64,000 nt of DNA from Streptomyces chartreusis NRRL 3882 (GCF_900236475.1 NZ_LT963352.1:2852001-2916000); one strand, 5' to 3'. Positions 29,298 through 39,183 are shown, counted from the first letter of the stretch. Notes: generated from the sequence alone by a model not told the origin. Program-made: numbers and translations.

Positions 29298-30641
29298 TTA
29301 CCTGGTCCCGGCCTTGCGCCGGTCCGCCAGACGCGAACGGGAGCCGAGGGCGGTGGCCCCGTTGACTCCCGAGACTCCGGACACCACCGGGGCGCGGTCC
29401 TCACGCGCGACCGCGGCCGTCTGCTCGGCGGCGGACGCCGGCGTCGAGGCCTCGGGCGCCAGGGCCGGGACCCCGCGGCGCCGGTAGCGCGGCGGCACGA
29501 ACCGCTCCATCCAGCGCGGGGCGCGCGGCGTGAAGCGCGGCAGCAGGAGCAGGGCCAGGCCGATCGCGCTGAGGAACACGACCCCGAGCACGATCCACAT
29601 GGACGCCGAGTTGACCGAGTAGGCGAGCGCCCCGAAGGCGATCAGCGCCGACCAGAAGTACATGATCAGCACGGCCCGGCTGTGCGAGTGGCCGATCTCC
29701 AGCAGCCGGTGGTGCAGGTGGCCGCGGTCGGCGGCGAACGGCGACTGGCCGCGCCAGGTGCGGCGCACGATGGCCAGGATGAGGTCGGCGGCGGGGACCG
29801 CGATGATCGTCAGCGGCAGCAGCAGCGGGATGTAGACGGGGACCGTCTGGTGCACGGCCTCCTTCTCCGACCCGACGTACAGGTTGAGCGCGTCCGGGTC
29901 GACCTGCCCCGTGATGGAGATGGCACCGGCGGCCAGGACCAGGCCGATCAGCATCGAGCCCGAGTCGCCCATGAAGATCCGCGCCGGGTGCATGTTGTGC
30001 GGCAGGAAGCCCAGGCACATGCCCATCAGGATCGCCGAGAAGAGAGTGGCCGGGGCGGCGGCCTCGACGCCGTACGAGTACCAGATCCGGTAGGCGTACA
30101 GGAAGAACGCGGTGGCCGCGATGCAGACCATGCCGGCCGCGAGACCGTCCAGGCCGTCGACGAAGTTGACCGCGTTGATGGTGATGACGACCAGCGCCAC
30201 CGTCAGCAGGGTGCCCTGCCACTGGGTGAGCGCCACCGAGCCGACGCCCGGGATGGGCAGCCACAGGATCGTCAGACCCTGCACGACCATGACGCCCGCG
30301 GCGATCATCTGGCCGCCCAGCTTGATCAGGGCGTCGATCTCGAACTTGTCGTCCAGCACGCCGATCAGCCAGATCAGGGCCGCCCCGGACAGCAGCGCGC
30401 GGGGTTCGTTCGAGGCCTGGAAGACCTGGTTGAGGTTGGTCAGGTGATCGGCGACCAGCAGCCCCGCGCACAGGCCGAAGAACATCGCGATCCCGCCGAG
30501 CCGCGGAGTGGGTTCCCGGTGCACGTCACGTGCCCGGATCTCCGGCATCGCTCCGGCCACGATCGCGAACTTCCGTACCGGCCCTGTCAGCAGATACGTC
30601 ACCGCGGCCGTGATGCAGAGCGTCAGCAGGTATTCACGCAC
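29298..30641 (-). CDS. WecA/TagO-like undecaprenyl-phosphate sugar-1-phosphate transferase
   Basis: 447 aa from GTG 30641 (GGGGAA just upstream). About eleven membrane helices. Conserved loops: NAVNFVDGLDGLAAG and FMGDSGSMLIG, the Mg- and substrate-binding motifs of the MraY/WecA superfamily, plus RDVHREPTPRLGGIAMF. It links UDP-HexNAc to undecaprenyl phosphate at the membrane and starts wall teichoic acid or other glycan synthesis; the exact sugar cannot be told. A ~90-residue polar tail follows the last helix. Confidence 0.85.
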   Translation of the reverse strand: MREYLLTLCITAAVTYLLTGPVRKFAIVAGAMPEIRARDVHREPTPRLGGIAMFFGLCAGLLVADHLTNLNQVFQASNEPRALLSGAALIWLIGVLDDKFEIDALIKLGGQMIAAGVMVVQGLTILWLPIPGVGSVALTQWQGTLLTVALVVITINAVNFVDGLDGLAAGMVCIAATAFFLYAYRIWYSYGVEAAAPATLFSAILMGMCLGFLPHNMHPARIFMGDSGSMLIGLVLAAGAISITGQVDPDALNLYVGSEKEAVHQTVPVYIPLLLPLTIIAVPAADLILAIVRRTWRGQSPFAADRGHLHHRLLEIGHSHSRAVLIMYFWSALIAFGALAYSVNSASMWIVLGVVFLSAIGLALLLLPRFTPRAPRWMERFVPPRYRRRGVPALAPEASTPASAAEQTAAVAREDRAPVVSGVSGVNGATALGSRSRLADRRKAGTR

Positions 30642-30770
30642 AGGCTTCCCCACAGGTCTCGCTGGCCATCTCAGCCCCACACCCTAGCGATGCGCGCATA
30701 TGTGTGGGGACTTCCGGGTAGCGACGATGGTTGCACGAGTAGCTGTGCACCCTGGTGCGCTTACCCCGTC

Positions 30771-32009
30771 TCAGCGGGGATACGGCGGAAATCCACCGGC
30801 CAGCTCCCGCACTTCTTCACGGGCCCTCGCGGTCTCGGTCACGCCCTTGAGCACCCCTGCGAGCAGCTTGGCGATCCGCGCCATCTCCGCCTCGCCCATG
30901 CCCTGCGTGGTCACGGCGGCCGTGCCGAGTCTGAGTCCCCGGGCGTCGCCGTGCGGCAGCGCGCAGCAGTCCAGGACCAGGCCGGCCGCGGCGAGACGGC
31001 GCCGGGCGGTGCGGCCGTCGACGCCGAGCGGCGCCGGGTCGGCGGTGATCAGGTGGGTGTCCGTGCCGCCCGTGGTGACGACCAGGCCCTCGGCGGCCAG
31101 CCGGGCCGCGAGAACCCTCGCATTGGCGACCACCTGATGGGCGTACACGGCGAACGCCGGAGTTGCCGCCTCCCCGAACGCGACGGCCTTGGCCGCGATG
31201 GTGTGCATCTGCGCGCCGCCCTGTGTGAAAGGAAACACGGCCCGGTCGACCCGCTCGGCCAGCTCCGCACGGCACAGGATCATGCCGCCGCGCGGGCCCC
31301 GCAGCACCTTGTGCGTCGTCGCACAGACGATGTCCGCGTACGGCACCGGGTTCGGCGCCGCTCCCCCGGCGACCAGCCCGATGGGATGCGCGGCGTCCGC
31401 GACGAGGTACGCGCCCACCTCGTCGGCGACGTCGCGGAAGAACGCGTAGTCGATGTGCCGGGGGTAGGCGATGGAGCCGCACACGATCGCCTTGGGCCGG
31501 CGCGTGCGCGCCAGGGTGCGCACCTGCTCGTGGTCCATCAGCCCGGACTCGGCCTCCACGCCGTATCCGACGAAGTCGAACCAGCGGCCGGAGAAGTTGG
31601 CCGGCGAACCGTGCGTGAGATGACCGCCGTAGGGCAGACCGAGGGCGAGGACGGTGTCACCGGGGCGCAGCAGAGCGGCGTAGGCGGCCAGGACGGCCGA
31701 AGAACCGGAGTGGGACTGGACGTTGGCGTGCTCGGCGCCGAACAGCGCCCTGGCCCGGTCCACGGCCACGCGCTCGGCCACGTCGGCGATCTCGCAGCCG
31801 CCGTGGTGCCGCGCTCCCGGGTAGCCCTCGGCGTACTTGTTGGCGAGCGGCGAGCCGAGGGCGGCCAGGACGGCCGGCGAGCTGAAGTTCTCGGCGGCGA
31901 TCAGCTGGAGCGTCGTCGCCTGCCGCTCCCGCTCGCCGAGCAGGATGTCGGCGAGTTCGGGGTCCTGGCGGCGCAGGAGGTCGGCCTCGATGGCAGGGGT
32001 GACCGTCAT
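30771..32009 (-). CDS. glyA: Serine hydroxymethyltransferase
   Basis: 412 aa from ATG 32009 (GGAG upstream). PLP-binding Lys in TTHKVLRGPRGG, N-terminal YAEGYPGARHHGG substrate loop. Interconverts serine and glycine with tetrahydrofolate. Probably a paralogue, since Streptomyces carry more than one glyA. Sits upstream of the transferase in the same direction, with a 129-bp gap. Confidence 0.9.
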   Translation of the reverse strand: MTVTPAIEADLLRRQDPELADILLGERERQATTLQLIAAENFSSPAVLAALGSPLANKYAEGYPGARHHGGCEIADVAERVAVDRARALFGAEHANVQSHSGSSAVLAAYAALLRPGDTVLALGLPYGGHLTHGSPANFSGRWFDFVGYGVEAESGLMDHEQVRTLARTRRPKAIVCGSIAYPRHIDYAFFRDVADEVGAYLVADAAHPIGLVAGGAAPNPVPYADIVCATTHKVLRGPRGGMILCRAELAERVDRAVFPFTQGGAQMHTIAAKAVAFGEAATPAFAVYAHQVVANARVLAARLAAEGLVVTTGGTDTHLITADPAPLGVDGRTARRRLAAAGLVLDCCALPHGDARGLRLGTAAVTTQGMGEAEMARIAKLLAGVLKGVTETARAREEVRELAGGFPPYPR

Positions 32010-32080
32010 GGTGGGCTCCGGGCGGCGTCGACGGTGACGTACGTCCAATGTAGGCCCGGGGCCTCCGGGGCGCTCGGCCG

Positions 32081-32761
32081 TTACGTCTTTGCGGGGACGC
32101 CCGTGAGGGCCGTGACGACCGGATCGAGTGCCTGGTGTATCTCGTCCCCGATGGACCGGAAGAACGTCAGGGGCGCCCCGTACGGGTCGTACACCTCGTC
32201 CGCCTCGGCGTTCGGTGCCAGCAGCCACCCGCGTAGAGCCGCCGCGGCACGCACCAGCGCCCGCGCGCGGGTGACCACGCCCTCCTCCAGGGACGGCAGG
32301 GTCGCCGGGTCGATGGCCTTCACCAGTCGGGTGAACTCCTTGAGCGTGAAGGTCCGCAGGCCGGCCGAGTGCCCCATGGAGATGACCTGCGCCCGGTGGT
32401 CCCGGGTGGCGGTCAGCACCAGGTCGGCGCGGATCACGTGCTCGTCGAGGAGTTCGCGCCCGGTGAAGCCGGAGGCGTCCGCGCCGAAGTCGGCGAGGAC
32501 GGTCTCCGCGTGGCTCTCCATGGGCGCGCCCTCGTGACCCCAGGTGCCCGCGCTCTCCACGATCAGCCCGCCGCCCAGGATCCCGAGCCGCTCCCGCACG
32601 AAATGGCGGGTCAGCCGCTCGGTGATGGGCGAGCGGCACACGTTGCCGGTGCTGACGTGGAGGATGCGGAAGCTGTCGCGCGGAAGCCCCACGAACGTCG
32701 TCGTGATCTCCGCCGCGCTTTCCCCGTTGCCTATGCCACGCCCCGCTCCAGGGGCCGTCAA
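32081..32761 (-). CDS. Low-molecular-weight phosphatase-like protein, catalytic Cys replaced by Ser
   Basis: 226 aa. The P-loop region reads HVSTGNVCRSPI where active enzymes have CxGNxCRSP: position 37 is Ser instead of the nucleophilic Cys, while Arg43 of the CX5R motif and Cys42 remain. The acid loop DPYG near residue 195 is kept. The protein is also longer than the usual ~155 aa at both ends. It may bind phosphotyrosine or phosphoarginine without hydrolysis. ATG 32761 overlaps the upstream Sua5 stop by 4 nt, so they are translated together. Confidence 0.82.
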   Translation of the reverse strand: MTAPGAGRGIGNGESAAEITTTFVGLPRDSFRILHVSTGNVCRSPITERLTRHFVRERLGILGGGLIVESAGTWGHEGAPMESHAETVLADFGADASGFTGRELLDEHVIRADLVLTATRDHRAQVISMGHSAGLRTFTLKEFTRLVKAIDPATLPSLEEGVVTRARALVRAAAALRGWLLAPNAEADEVYDPYGAPLTFFRSIGDEIHQALDPVVTALTGVPAKT

Positions 32762-33405
32762 TTCGCCACCTCGAGGTCGGGTACGACCTTTCGCAGCTCT
32801 TCCGCGGAGAGCGCGCCGGCGCGCAGCAGCAGCGGCACCTCACGGGTCACGTCGACGATCGAGGACGGGACGTTGCCGGGAGTCGGGCCGCCGTCGAGGT
32901 AGACGGAGACGGAGTCGCCGAGCATCTCCTGCGCGGCGTCGCAGTCCTCCGGCGCGGGGTGGCCGGTCAGGTTGGCGGAGGAGACGGCCATCGGGCCCAC
33001 CTCCGTCAGCAGCTCGATGGCGACGGGGTGCAGCGGCATGCGCACGGCGACCGTGCCACGGGTGTCGCCCAGGTCCCACTGGAGGGACGGCTGGTGCTTG
33101 GCGACGAGCGTCAGCGCGCCCGGCCAGAAGGCGTCGACCAGCTCCCAGGCCAGCTCCGAGAAGTCCGTGACGAGCCCGTGCAGCGTGTTCGGGGAGCCGA
33201 TGAGGACGGGCGTGGGCATGTTGCGGCCCCGGCCCTTGGCCGCCAGCAGGTCGGCGACCGCCTCCGAGGAGAACGCGTCGGCGCCGATGCCGTACACCGT
33301 GTCCGTCGGCAGCACCACGAGCTCGCCACGGCGGACGGCGGACGCTGCCTCACGCAGACCGGTCACTCGGTCGGTCGCGTCGTTGGTGTCGTATCGCCGT
33401 GCCAT
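32758..33405 (-). CDS. L-threonylcarbamoyladenylate synthase (Sua5/YrdC family)
   Basis: 215 aa. YrdC core with LVVLPTDTVYGIGADAFS at the N-terminus and a KxR-type RNA-binding surface; ends shortly after the core, so it is the short TsaC/YrdC-like form rather than full Sua5. Makes the activated threonylcarbamoyl for the t6A modification at position 37 of tRNAs reading ANN codons. AGGAGG precedes the ATG. Part of the conserved prfA-prmC-sua5 cluster. Confidence 0.92.
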   Translation of the reverse strand: MARRYDTNDATDRVTGLREAASAVRRGELVVLPTDTVYGIGADAFSSEAVADLLAAKGRGRNMPTPVLIGSPNTLHGLVTDFSELAWELVDAFWPGALTLVAKHQPSLQWDLGDTRGTVAVRMPLHPVAIELLTEVGPMAVSSANLTGHPAPEDCDAAQEMLGDSVSVYLDGGPTPGNVPSSIVDVTREVPLLLRAGALSAEELRKVVPDLEVAN

Positions 33406-33484
33406 CTTTAGCTGGCCTCCTCGTACACGTGCTGCTGGGATGAAGACTGCGAAGACCGCGAAGACCGCGGGGTGCCCGGTGCGC

Positions 33485-34330
33485 TCACGGCAGCGCCTTG
33501 CGGGCCGTGGCGAAACGCGGGCGGTTGTTCAGGTCCGGGTGGTCGGCGGCGTCGGTCCAGCCGCGGTCCTCGGCGAAGATCCACGGCACCTGGCCGCCCT
33601 GGGTGTCGGCGTGCTCCACGACCACGACACCGCCGGGGCGCAGCAGCCGGTGCGCGGTGCGCTCCAGGCCGCGGATGAGGTCGAGGCCGTCCTCGCCGGA
33701 GAACAGGGCCAGGTCGGGGTCGTAGTCCCGCGCCTCGGGGGCGACGTACTCCCACTCGGTGAGGGGGATGTACGGCGGGTTGGAGATGACCAGGTCGACC
33801 TGGCCGTCCAGGTCCGGGAAGGCCGTCAGGGCGTCTCCCTGGCGCAGCTCGACCCTGGACCCCTCCACGTTCTTGCGGGTCCACCTGAGGGCGTCCTCGG
33901 ACAGCTCCACGGCGTGCACGCGCGAGCGCGGCACCTCCTGGGCGAGGGCGAGCGCGATGGCGCCGGAGCCGGTGCACAGGTCGACGATGCACGGCTCGAC
34001 GACGTCCATGGCCCGTACGGCGTCTATGGCCCAGCCGACCACGGACTCCGTCTCGGGCCGGGGCACGAACACCCCGGGGCCGACCTGGAGTTCCAGGTAC
34101 CGGAAGTAGGCGCGCCCGGTGATGTGCTGGAGCGGCTCGCGGGCCTCGCGGCGGGCGATGACCTCCCAGTAGCGGGCGTCGAAGTCGGAGTCCTTGACGG
34201 AGTGCAGCTCGCCGCGCTTGACGCCGTGCACGAACGCGGCGAGCTCCTCCGCGTCGGTGCGCGGCGAGGGCACGCCGGCGTCGGCGAGCCGCTGGGTGGC
34301 CTGGGCCACCTCCGCGAGCAGCAGATTCAC
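33485..34330 (-). CDS. prmC: Release-factor glutamine methyltransferase
   Basis: 281 aa from GTG 34330 (GGAGGA upstream). N-terminal helical RF-binding domain, SAM motif VDLCTGSGAIALALA and catalytic NPPY in DLVISNPPYIPL. Methylates the Gln of the GGQ motif of RF1/RF2. Its substrate, RF1, is the next gene upstream. Confidence 0.95.
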   Translation of the reverse strand: MNLLLAEVAQATQRLADAGVPSPRTDAEELAAFVHGVKRGELHSVKDSDFDARYWEVIARREAREPLQHITGRAYFRYLELQVGPGVFVPRPETESVVGWAIDAVRAMDVVEPCIVDLCTGSGAIALALAQEVPRSRVHAVELSEDALRWTRKNVEGSRVELRQGDALTAFPDLDGQVDLVISNPPYIPLTEWEYVAPEARDYDPDLALFSGEDGLDLIRGLERTAHRLLRPGGVVVVEHADTQGGQVPWIFAEDRGWTDAADHPDLNNRPRFATARKALP

Positions 34331-34365
34331 GCAAGTCCTCCGGTACTCAGTACTCCTACGTGCCC

Positions 34366-35442
34366 TTACGCGGCTGCCAGCTTGGCGGCCGAGTCCGCGT
34401 CGACACAGGCCTGGATCACCGCGTCGAGGTCGCCGTCCAGGACCTGGTCCAGGTTGTACGCCTTGAAGCCGACACGGTGGTCCGAGATGCGGTTCTCCGG
34501 GAAGTTGTACGTACGGATCTTCTCGGAGCGGTCGACGGTGCGGACCTGGCTGCGACGGGCGTCGGCGGCCTCCCTCTCCGCCTCCTCCTGTGCCATGGCG
34601 AGCAGCCTGGAGCGCAGGATACGCAGTGCCTGCTCCTTGTTCTGCAACTGGCTCTTCTCGTTCTGGCAGGAGGCGACGACTCCGGTCGGGATGTGCGTGA
34701 TGCGCACGGCGGAGTCGGTGGTGTTGACGGACTGTCCGCCCGGCCCCGAGGAGCGGTAGACGTCGATGCGCAGGTCGTTCGGATTGATCTCGACGTCGAC
34801 CTCCTCGGCCTCGGGGGTGACGAGGACACCGGCGGCCGAGGTGTGGATACGGCCCTGGGACTCGGTGGCGGGGACGCGCTGCACGCGGTGCACGCCGCCC
34901 TCGTACTTCAGGCGGGCCCACACGCCCTGTCCGGGCTCCGTCGCGCCCTGGCCGCCCTTGGTCTTCACGGCCACCTGGACGTCCTTGTAGCCGCCGAGCT
35001 CCGACTCGGTGGCGTCGATGATCTCGGTCTTCCAGCCGACACGCTCGGCGTACCGCAGGTACATGCGCAGCAGGTCGCCGGCGAACAGGGCCGACTCGTC
35101 GCCGCCCGCGCCCGCCTTGATCTCGAGGATGACGTCCTTGTCGTCGCTGGGATCGCGCGGGACGAGGAGCAGGCGCAGCTTCTCGGTCAGCTCCTCGCGC
35201 CGCTGTTCCAGCTCCTTGACCTCGGCCACGAAGTCGGGGTCGTCGGCGGCGAATTCGCGCGCGGTCTCGATGTCGTCGCCCGTCTGCGTCCAGGAGCGGT
35301 ACGTGGCGACGATGGGGGTGAGCTCGGCGTAACGCTTGTTCATCCTGCGCGCGTTGGCCTGGTCTGCGTGGACCGACGGGTCGGCGAGCTTCTTCTCCAG
35401 GTCGGCGTGCTCGGCGACGAGTTCCTCGACGGCCTCGAACAT
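34366..35442 (-). CDS. prfA: Peptide chain release factor 1
   Basis: 358 aa from ATG 35442 (AGGAGCC upstream). GGQ motif in [17 protein letters not shown], and [16 protein letters not shown] typical of RF1. Terminates translation at UAG and UAA. Co-oriented with rpmE upstream and prmC downstream (35 bp). Confidence 0.96.
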   Translation of the reverse strand: MFEAVEELVAEHADLEKKLADPSVHADQANARRMNKRYAELTPIVATYRSWTQTGDDIETAREFAADDPDFVAEVKELEQRREELTEKLRLLLVPRDPSDDKDVILEIKAGAGGDESALFAGDLLRMYLRYAERVGWKTEIIDATESELGGYKDVQVAVKTKGGQGATEPGQGVWARLKYEGGVHRVQRVPATESQGRIHTSAAGVLVTPEAEEVDVEINPNDLRIDVYRSSGPGGQSVNTTDSAVRITHIPTGVVASCQNEKSQLQNKEQALRILRSRLLAMAQEEAEREAADARRSQVRTVDRSEKIRTYNFPENRISDHRVGFKAYNLDQVLDGDLDAVIQACVDADSAAKLAAA

Positions 35443-35548
35443 CTTGGCTCCTGTGTACGGACGTGGGTGAAGGGGCGGGCGACCAAAAACGCCGGTCCCG
35501 GAGCGCCCGGTGAGGGGGCGCGTCCGCGGACCGGCGAAATGGGGCTCG

Positions 35549-35770
35549 CTACTTCTTGGAGCCGGCGGCCTTGCCGAAGCGGGCCTCGAAGCGGGCCACG
35601 CGGCCACCGGTGTCGAGGATCTTCTGCTTGCCCGTGTAGAACGGGTGGCACTCGGAGCAGACATCGGCACGGATCGCGCCGGACTCGATGGTGCTGCGGG
35701 TGGTGAACGACGCGCCGCAGGTGCAGCTGACCTGCGTCTCGACGTACGCGGGGTGGATGTCGCGCTTCAA
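35549..35770 (-). CDS. rpmE: 50S ribosomal protein L31, zinc-binding form
   Basis: 73 aa. MKRDIHPAY start, then SCTCGASF and [13 protein letters not shown]: the four Cys of the zinc-containing (C+) L31. The zinc-free paralogue is normally elsewhere and Zur-controlled. A short ORF start with AGGAGA upstream. The ~195-bp gap upstream contains no gene I can support. Confidence 0.96.
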   Translation of the reverse strand: MKRDIHPAYVETQVSCTCGASFTTRSTIESGAIRADVCSECHPFYTGKQKILDTGGRVARFEARFGKAAGSKK

Positions 35771-35965
35771 GGTGTCTCCTAGGTTTCGGGAGGGCGCCGG
35801 GTCGCTGCCGCGGGGTGCGGGAGCGTGAACCGGGGCCGACGTACCAGTCTGCCAGGACTGGGGCCATCCCCCAAAACCGGGGGTTGCCGTTGTTTGTTCC
35901 CCGCGGGCCGGTGGGGGCTTGCCGCGCCCATGCGGCGGAGCCGCGAACCGATACGGCCCCGCGCC

Positions 35966-37102
35966 CTAGGAGCTGCTCACCACGCCCTTGGCTTCACCTG
36001 TCGCCGTGCCCTTCGTCGCGCTCTTCGGGATCGGCTTGTCGTTCTCCAGGGCCTTCCAGATCTCGTCGGCCTTCTTCTTCTGGAGGAGGACCCGGTTGGG
36101 GTCGGCCGGGTCGTAGGCCACCGGCATCGTGACCATGTGCATGTTGGACGGGGTGATGCCCTGGAGGCCGCCTGCGAAGGACGCGAGCTTGTTGACCGAG
36201 CCCAGGTCGGAGTCGGTCGTCACCGTCTTGGTCGCGGTCTCCGCGAGGTCGAGCAGCTTCTTGGGGTTGGTGAAGACGCCGACGTCCTTGACCTGGTTGA
36301 CCAGTGCCTTGATGAAGGCCTGCTGCAGCTGGATGCGGCCCAGGTCGGAGCCGTCGCCGACGCCGTGCCGGGTGCGGACCAGGCCGAGGGCCTGTTCACC
36401 GTCGAGTCTGTGGGTGCCGGCCTTCAGCTTCAGGTGGCTGTCGGGGTCGTCGATGCTCTTGGTCGTGGTGACCTCGACGCCGCCGAGGTCGTCGATGAGC
36501 TTCTGGAAGCCGGCGAAGTCGACCTCCAGGTAGTGGTCCATGCGCAGGTCGGTGATCGACTCGACGGTCTTCACGGCGCAGGCGGCCCCGCCGGTGGAGT
36601 ACGCGGAGTTGAACATCACGCCGTTCGCGGCGGGGTACTCCTTGCCCTTGGTGTCCGTGCACGCGGGCCGGTCGATGAGGGTGTCCCGCGGGATCGAGAC
36701 CACGCTGGCCTTCTTGTGGCCCTTGTAGACGTGCACGATCATCGCCGTGTCCGAGCGTGCGCTGCCGTCGTCGGTGCCGCCGCCGAGCTTCTTGTTGCCG
36801 CCGGCGCGGGTGTCGGAGCCGAGGACGAGGATGTTCTCCGAGCCGTTGTCGGCCTTCTTGGGCCGGTCCGTGCCGAGGGCCTGGTCGATGTCGACGCTCT
36901 TCAGGTTGCCGTTGAGCTTGAAGTACACGTACCCCGCCCCGGCGCCGCCCAGGACGACGATCCCCGCGGCGGTCCAGGCCGTCACCATCAGGCCCTTGTG
37001 GCGCTTACGGGGTTTGCGGCGTCGGCCCTTGGCGCGGTGACGCGGCCCGTTGGTGCCGGTATCTCCCGGTATGCCCGGACCCGGCGTGCTCTCGGCAGAC
37101 AT
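35966..37102 (-). CDS. LytR-CpsA-Psr (LCP) family ligase
   Basis: 378 aa. Basic cytoplasmic N-terminus of ~35 residues, one membrane helix (VTAWTAAGIVVLGGAGAGYVY), then the extracytoplasmic LCP domain with ENILVLGSDTRAGGNKK, VVSIPRDTLID and RTRHGVGDGSDLGRIQLQQ, which carry the conserved Arg and Asp residues. LCP enzymes attach teichoic acids or other glycopolymers to peptidoglycan from undecaprenyl-linked precursors. The nearby WecA-like transferase is a possible pathway partner. Monocistronic. Confidence 0.9.
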   Translation of the reverse strand: MSAESTPGPGIPGDTGTNGPRHRAKGRRRKPRKRHKGLMVTAWTAAGIVVLGGAGAGYVYFKLNGNLKSVDIDQALGTDRPKKADNGSENILVLGSDTRAGGNKKLGGGTDDGSARSDTAMIVHVYKGHKKASVVSIPRDTLIDRPACTDTKGKEYPAANGVMFNSAYSTGGAACAVKTVESITDLRMDHYLEVDFAGFQKLIDDLGGVEVTTTKSIDDPDSHLKLKAGTHRLDGEQALGLVRTRHGVGDGSDLGRIQLQQAFIKALVNQVKDVGVFTNPKKLLDLAETATKTVTTDSDLGSVNKLASFAGGLQGITPSNMHMVTMPVAYDPADPNRVLLQKKKADEIWKALENDKPIPKSATKGTATGEAKGVVSSS

Positions 37103-37236
37103 GTGCTCCTCAGCTCGTCTACGGTCGGTTACCCCCTGCGGTCAGTGCCAGGCGTGCTCGGTCGGGGACTTCCTCCTGGCACCATCGTCGCTCCGCCTGG
37201 TCAGACGGAGAAACTCGGGAAAGGGTTGCACAACGG

Positions 37237-37269
37237 ACTGTGCCCACCGCGTGCGGCGGTGGGCACAGT
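37237..37269 (-). terminator. Terminator of the protease gene
   Basis: 14-bp perfect stem ACTGTGCCCACCGC (37237-37250), loop GTGCG, complement 37256-37269, about 40 nt beyond the protease stop on the minus strand. Confidence 0.85.
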
Positions 37270-37311
37270 GTGTGTTCGTCTCCGCGAGGGGTACCTCGCT
37301 CACCTGCGATT

Positions 37312-39117
37312 TCAGCCGAAGATGTCGTACTGCTTGAAATCGGTACCGACGGACTTCCTTGTGGCGAAGATCTCGCTGGACGCCTTGCCGGTGCCCGGGT
37401 ACAGGTACAGCGTGCCGCCGGGGGTGCGGGCCAGGAAGTCGGCCTTGCCGTCACCGGTGATGTCGCCGGTGGCGTCGAAGGCGTTGTAGCCGCCCCAGGT
37501 GCGCACCTTGATCCGGGCCGAGAAGGCGCCCGAGCCGGCCTTGCCGGTGCCCTTGTAGAGGTACACGTAGCTGCCCGAGGTGCTGCGGGCGATCAGGTCG
37601 GTCTTGCCGTCCCCGGTGAAGTCGCCGTGGCCGCGCACGGAGTTGTACTGGTTCCAGCCGGAGCTGACCTTGACGCGGGGCGAGAAGGTGCCGTTGCCCT
37701 TGCCCGGGTAGATCCACAGCACGCCCGCCGAGTCGACCGAGAGCAGGTCGGGCAGGTAGTCGCCGGTGACGTCACCGGGGGTGATGATGCGGGTGCGGGT
37801 CTTCCAGTTGTCGGCGATCTGCTTGGTGGACCAGGTGCCGGTGGAAATCACGTAGTGGGTCCAGAAGACGTCGCCGTCGCTGCTGCGCCGGTAGACCAGG
37901 TCCTGGTAGCCGTCCCGGTCGAGGTCCGTCTGGAGGACGGTGTTGAAGCCGTTCCAGTTGCCCCAGGACTCGCGGGCGGCGAAGGACGTGCCCTTGGAGT
38001 CCTTGGAGTAGCCCGTCTTGGTGGAAGCGTTGCGCACCCACAGGTCGGCCTTGTGGTCGCCGCTGATGTTGGTGTCGTCGAGGCGCGGGTAGGCGGCGCC
38101 GACGTAGGTGCTGACCTTGCTGAAGACGCTGTAGGCGCCCTTGGCGACGCAGTCCGTCACGCCCCAGGAGACGACACCGACGATCCGGTTGTTCACGACC
38201 AGCGGGCCGCCGGAGTCGCCGTTGCAGGCAGTGGTGGTGCCGGCGTCGCTGCCGGTGGCGGGCTGGCCCGCGCAGACCATGTGGCCCTTGATGAAGTCGC
38301 TGCCGTACGCGCCGGCGCAGGTGGTGTCGGACTGGACGGGCAGCGTGGCCGTCTTCAGCGTCTCGGAGATGTCGTCGCTGGTGGAGCTGGTGCGGCCCCA
38401 GCCGTAGACCTTGGCGCTGGTGCCGGCCTTGTACGACGTGGTGTCGCCGGACGTCGTCATGCGGATCGGGGTGGCCTTGACCGGGACGGGCAGGGTGAGC
38501 ACCGCGATGTCGTTGTCGATGGTCGTCGCGTTGTACGACGGGTGGTTCCACTGCCGCCAGACGCCGGTGACGGTACCGCCGTGCAGGTCGGTGCCGTCGG
38601 CCGAGGGCAGCTGGGAGGTACCGGTGACAATGGCGCCGTTGGCGTGCCAGTCGTAGCCCTTGACGCAGTGCGCGGCGGTGAGGATCTTCGTCGGCGCGAC
38701 GACGGCGCCGCCGCAGAAGAAGCCGATGTCGTCGCTGGTGGTCGAGGTGCCCCGGTCGTCGTAGTAGTGCAGCTGCGCCATCCACGGGGCCGACGTGATG
38801 GTCGTCTCGCTACCACCGATGATCTTCGGGTCGATGGCGGAGCCGCTGGTGTTCGTGCTCGCGCTGAGCGACGACTTGGTCGTCTGCCCCGCGACGTCGT
38901 CACCGGCCATGGCTCCCGCGACGCGCTTCTCCAGCTCGGCGAGCGACGGTGAGCTGGTGGCGGGCTTGACGGTCGGCTGCGGCGGCGGGGTGGCCGCGTC
39001 GGCGGTCGTCGTCAGCAGCGCGGCGGCCACGGCGGCGGCCACACCGGCCGCGGCGACGGGAAGGGCTATCCGTATCCGGCGTCTGTGCCGGCCGCCCCCA
39101 GGCATGGTTCTACCCAC
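37312..39117 (-). CDS. Secreted trypsin-like serine protease with FG-GAP/VCBS repeats
   Basis: 601 aa. Signal peptide with long basic n-region and an Ala-rich core (~residues 15-41). After a Ser/Thr-rich pro-segment the mature domain begins KIIGGSETTI. The catalytic triad is intact: His in LTAAHCVKG, Asp in TIDNDIAVLTLP, Ser in CNGDSGGPLVV. Residues ~345-600 form Asp-rich repeats (GDVTGDYLPDLLSVD, GDFTGDGKTDLIAR, GDITGDGKADFLAR) of the integrin-like FG-GAP/VCBS propeller, probably for substrate binding or stability. GTG 39117 has a G-rich site upstream; ATG 39105 is an alternative. Confidence 0.9.
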   Translation of the reverse strand: MGRTMPGGGRHRRRIRIALPVAAAGVAAAVAAALLTTTADAATPPPQPTVKPATSSPSLAELEKRVAGAMAGDDVAGQTTKSSLSASTNTSGSAIDPKIIGGSETTITSAPWMAQLHYYDDRGTSTTSDDIGFFCGGAVVAPTKILTAAHCVKGYDWHANGAIVTGTSQLPSADGTDLHGGTVTGVWRQWNHPSYNATTIDNDIAVLTLPVPVKATPIRMTTSGDTTSYKAGTSAKVYGWGRTSSTSDDISETLKTATLPVQSDTTCAGAYGSDFIKGHMVCAGQPATGSDAGTTTACNGDSGGPLVVNNRIVGVVSWGVTDCVAKGAYSVFSKVSTYVGAAYPRLDDTNISGDHKADLWVRNASTKTGYSKDSKGTSFAARESWGNWNGFNTVLQTDLDRDGYQDLVYRRSSDGDVFWTHYVISTGTWSTKQIADNWKTRTRIITPGDVTGDYLPDLLSVDSAGVLWIYPGKGNGTFSPRVKVSSGWNQYNSVRGHGDFTGDGKTDLIARSTSGSYVYLYKGTGKAGSGAFSARIKVRTWGGYNAFDATGDITGDGKADFLARTPGGTLYLYPGTGKASSEIFATRKSVGTDFKQYDIFG

Positions 39118-39183
39118 GTATGTCCCCCCTCGGGATCACATGTTCGAAGAGAGCGTGATCCTACCCGCACACGAACAGCACGA

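Noticed and set aside
30771..32843. 690-aa glyA with N-terminal extension
   Set aside because: The first ~278 codons are antiframe shadow of the phosphatase-like gene; the real start is ATG 32009.
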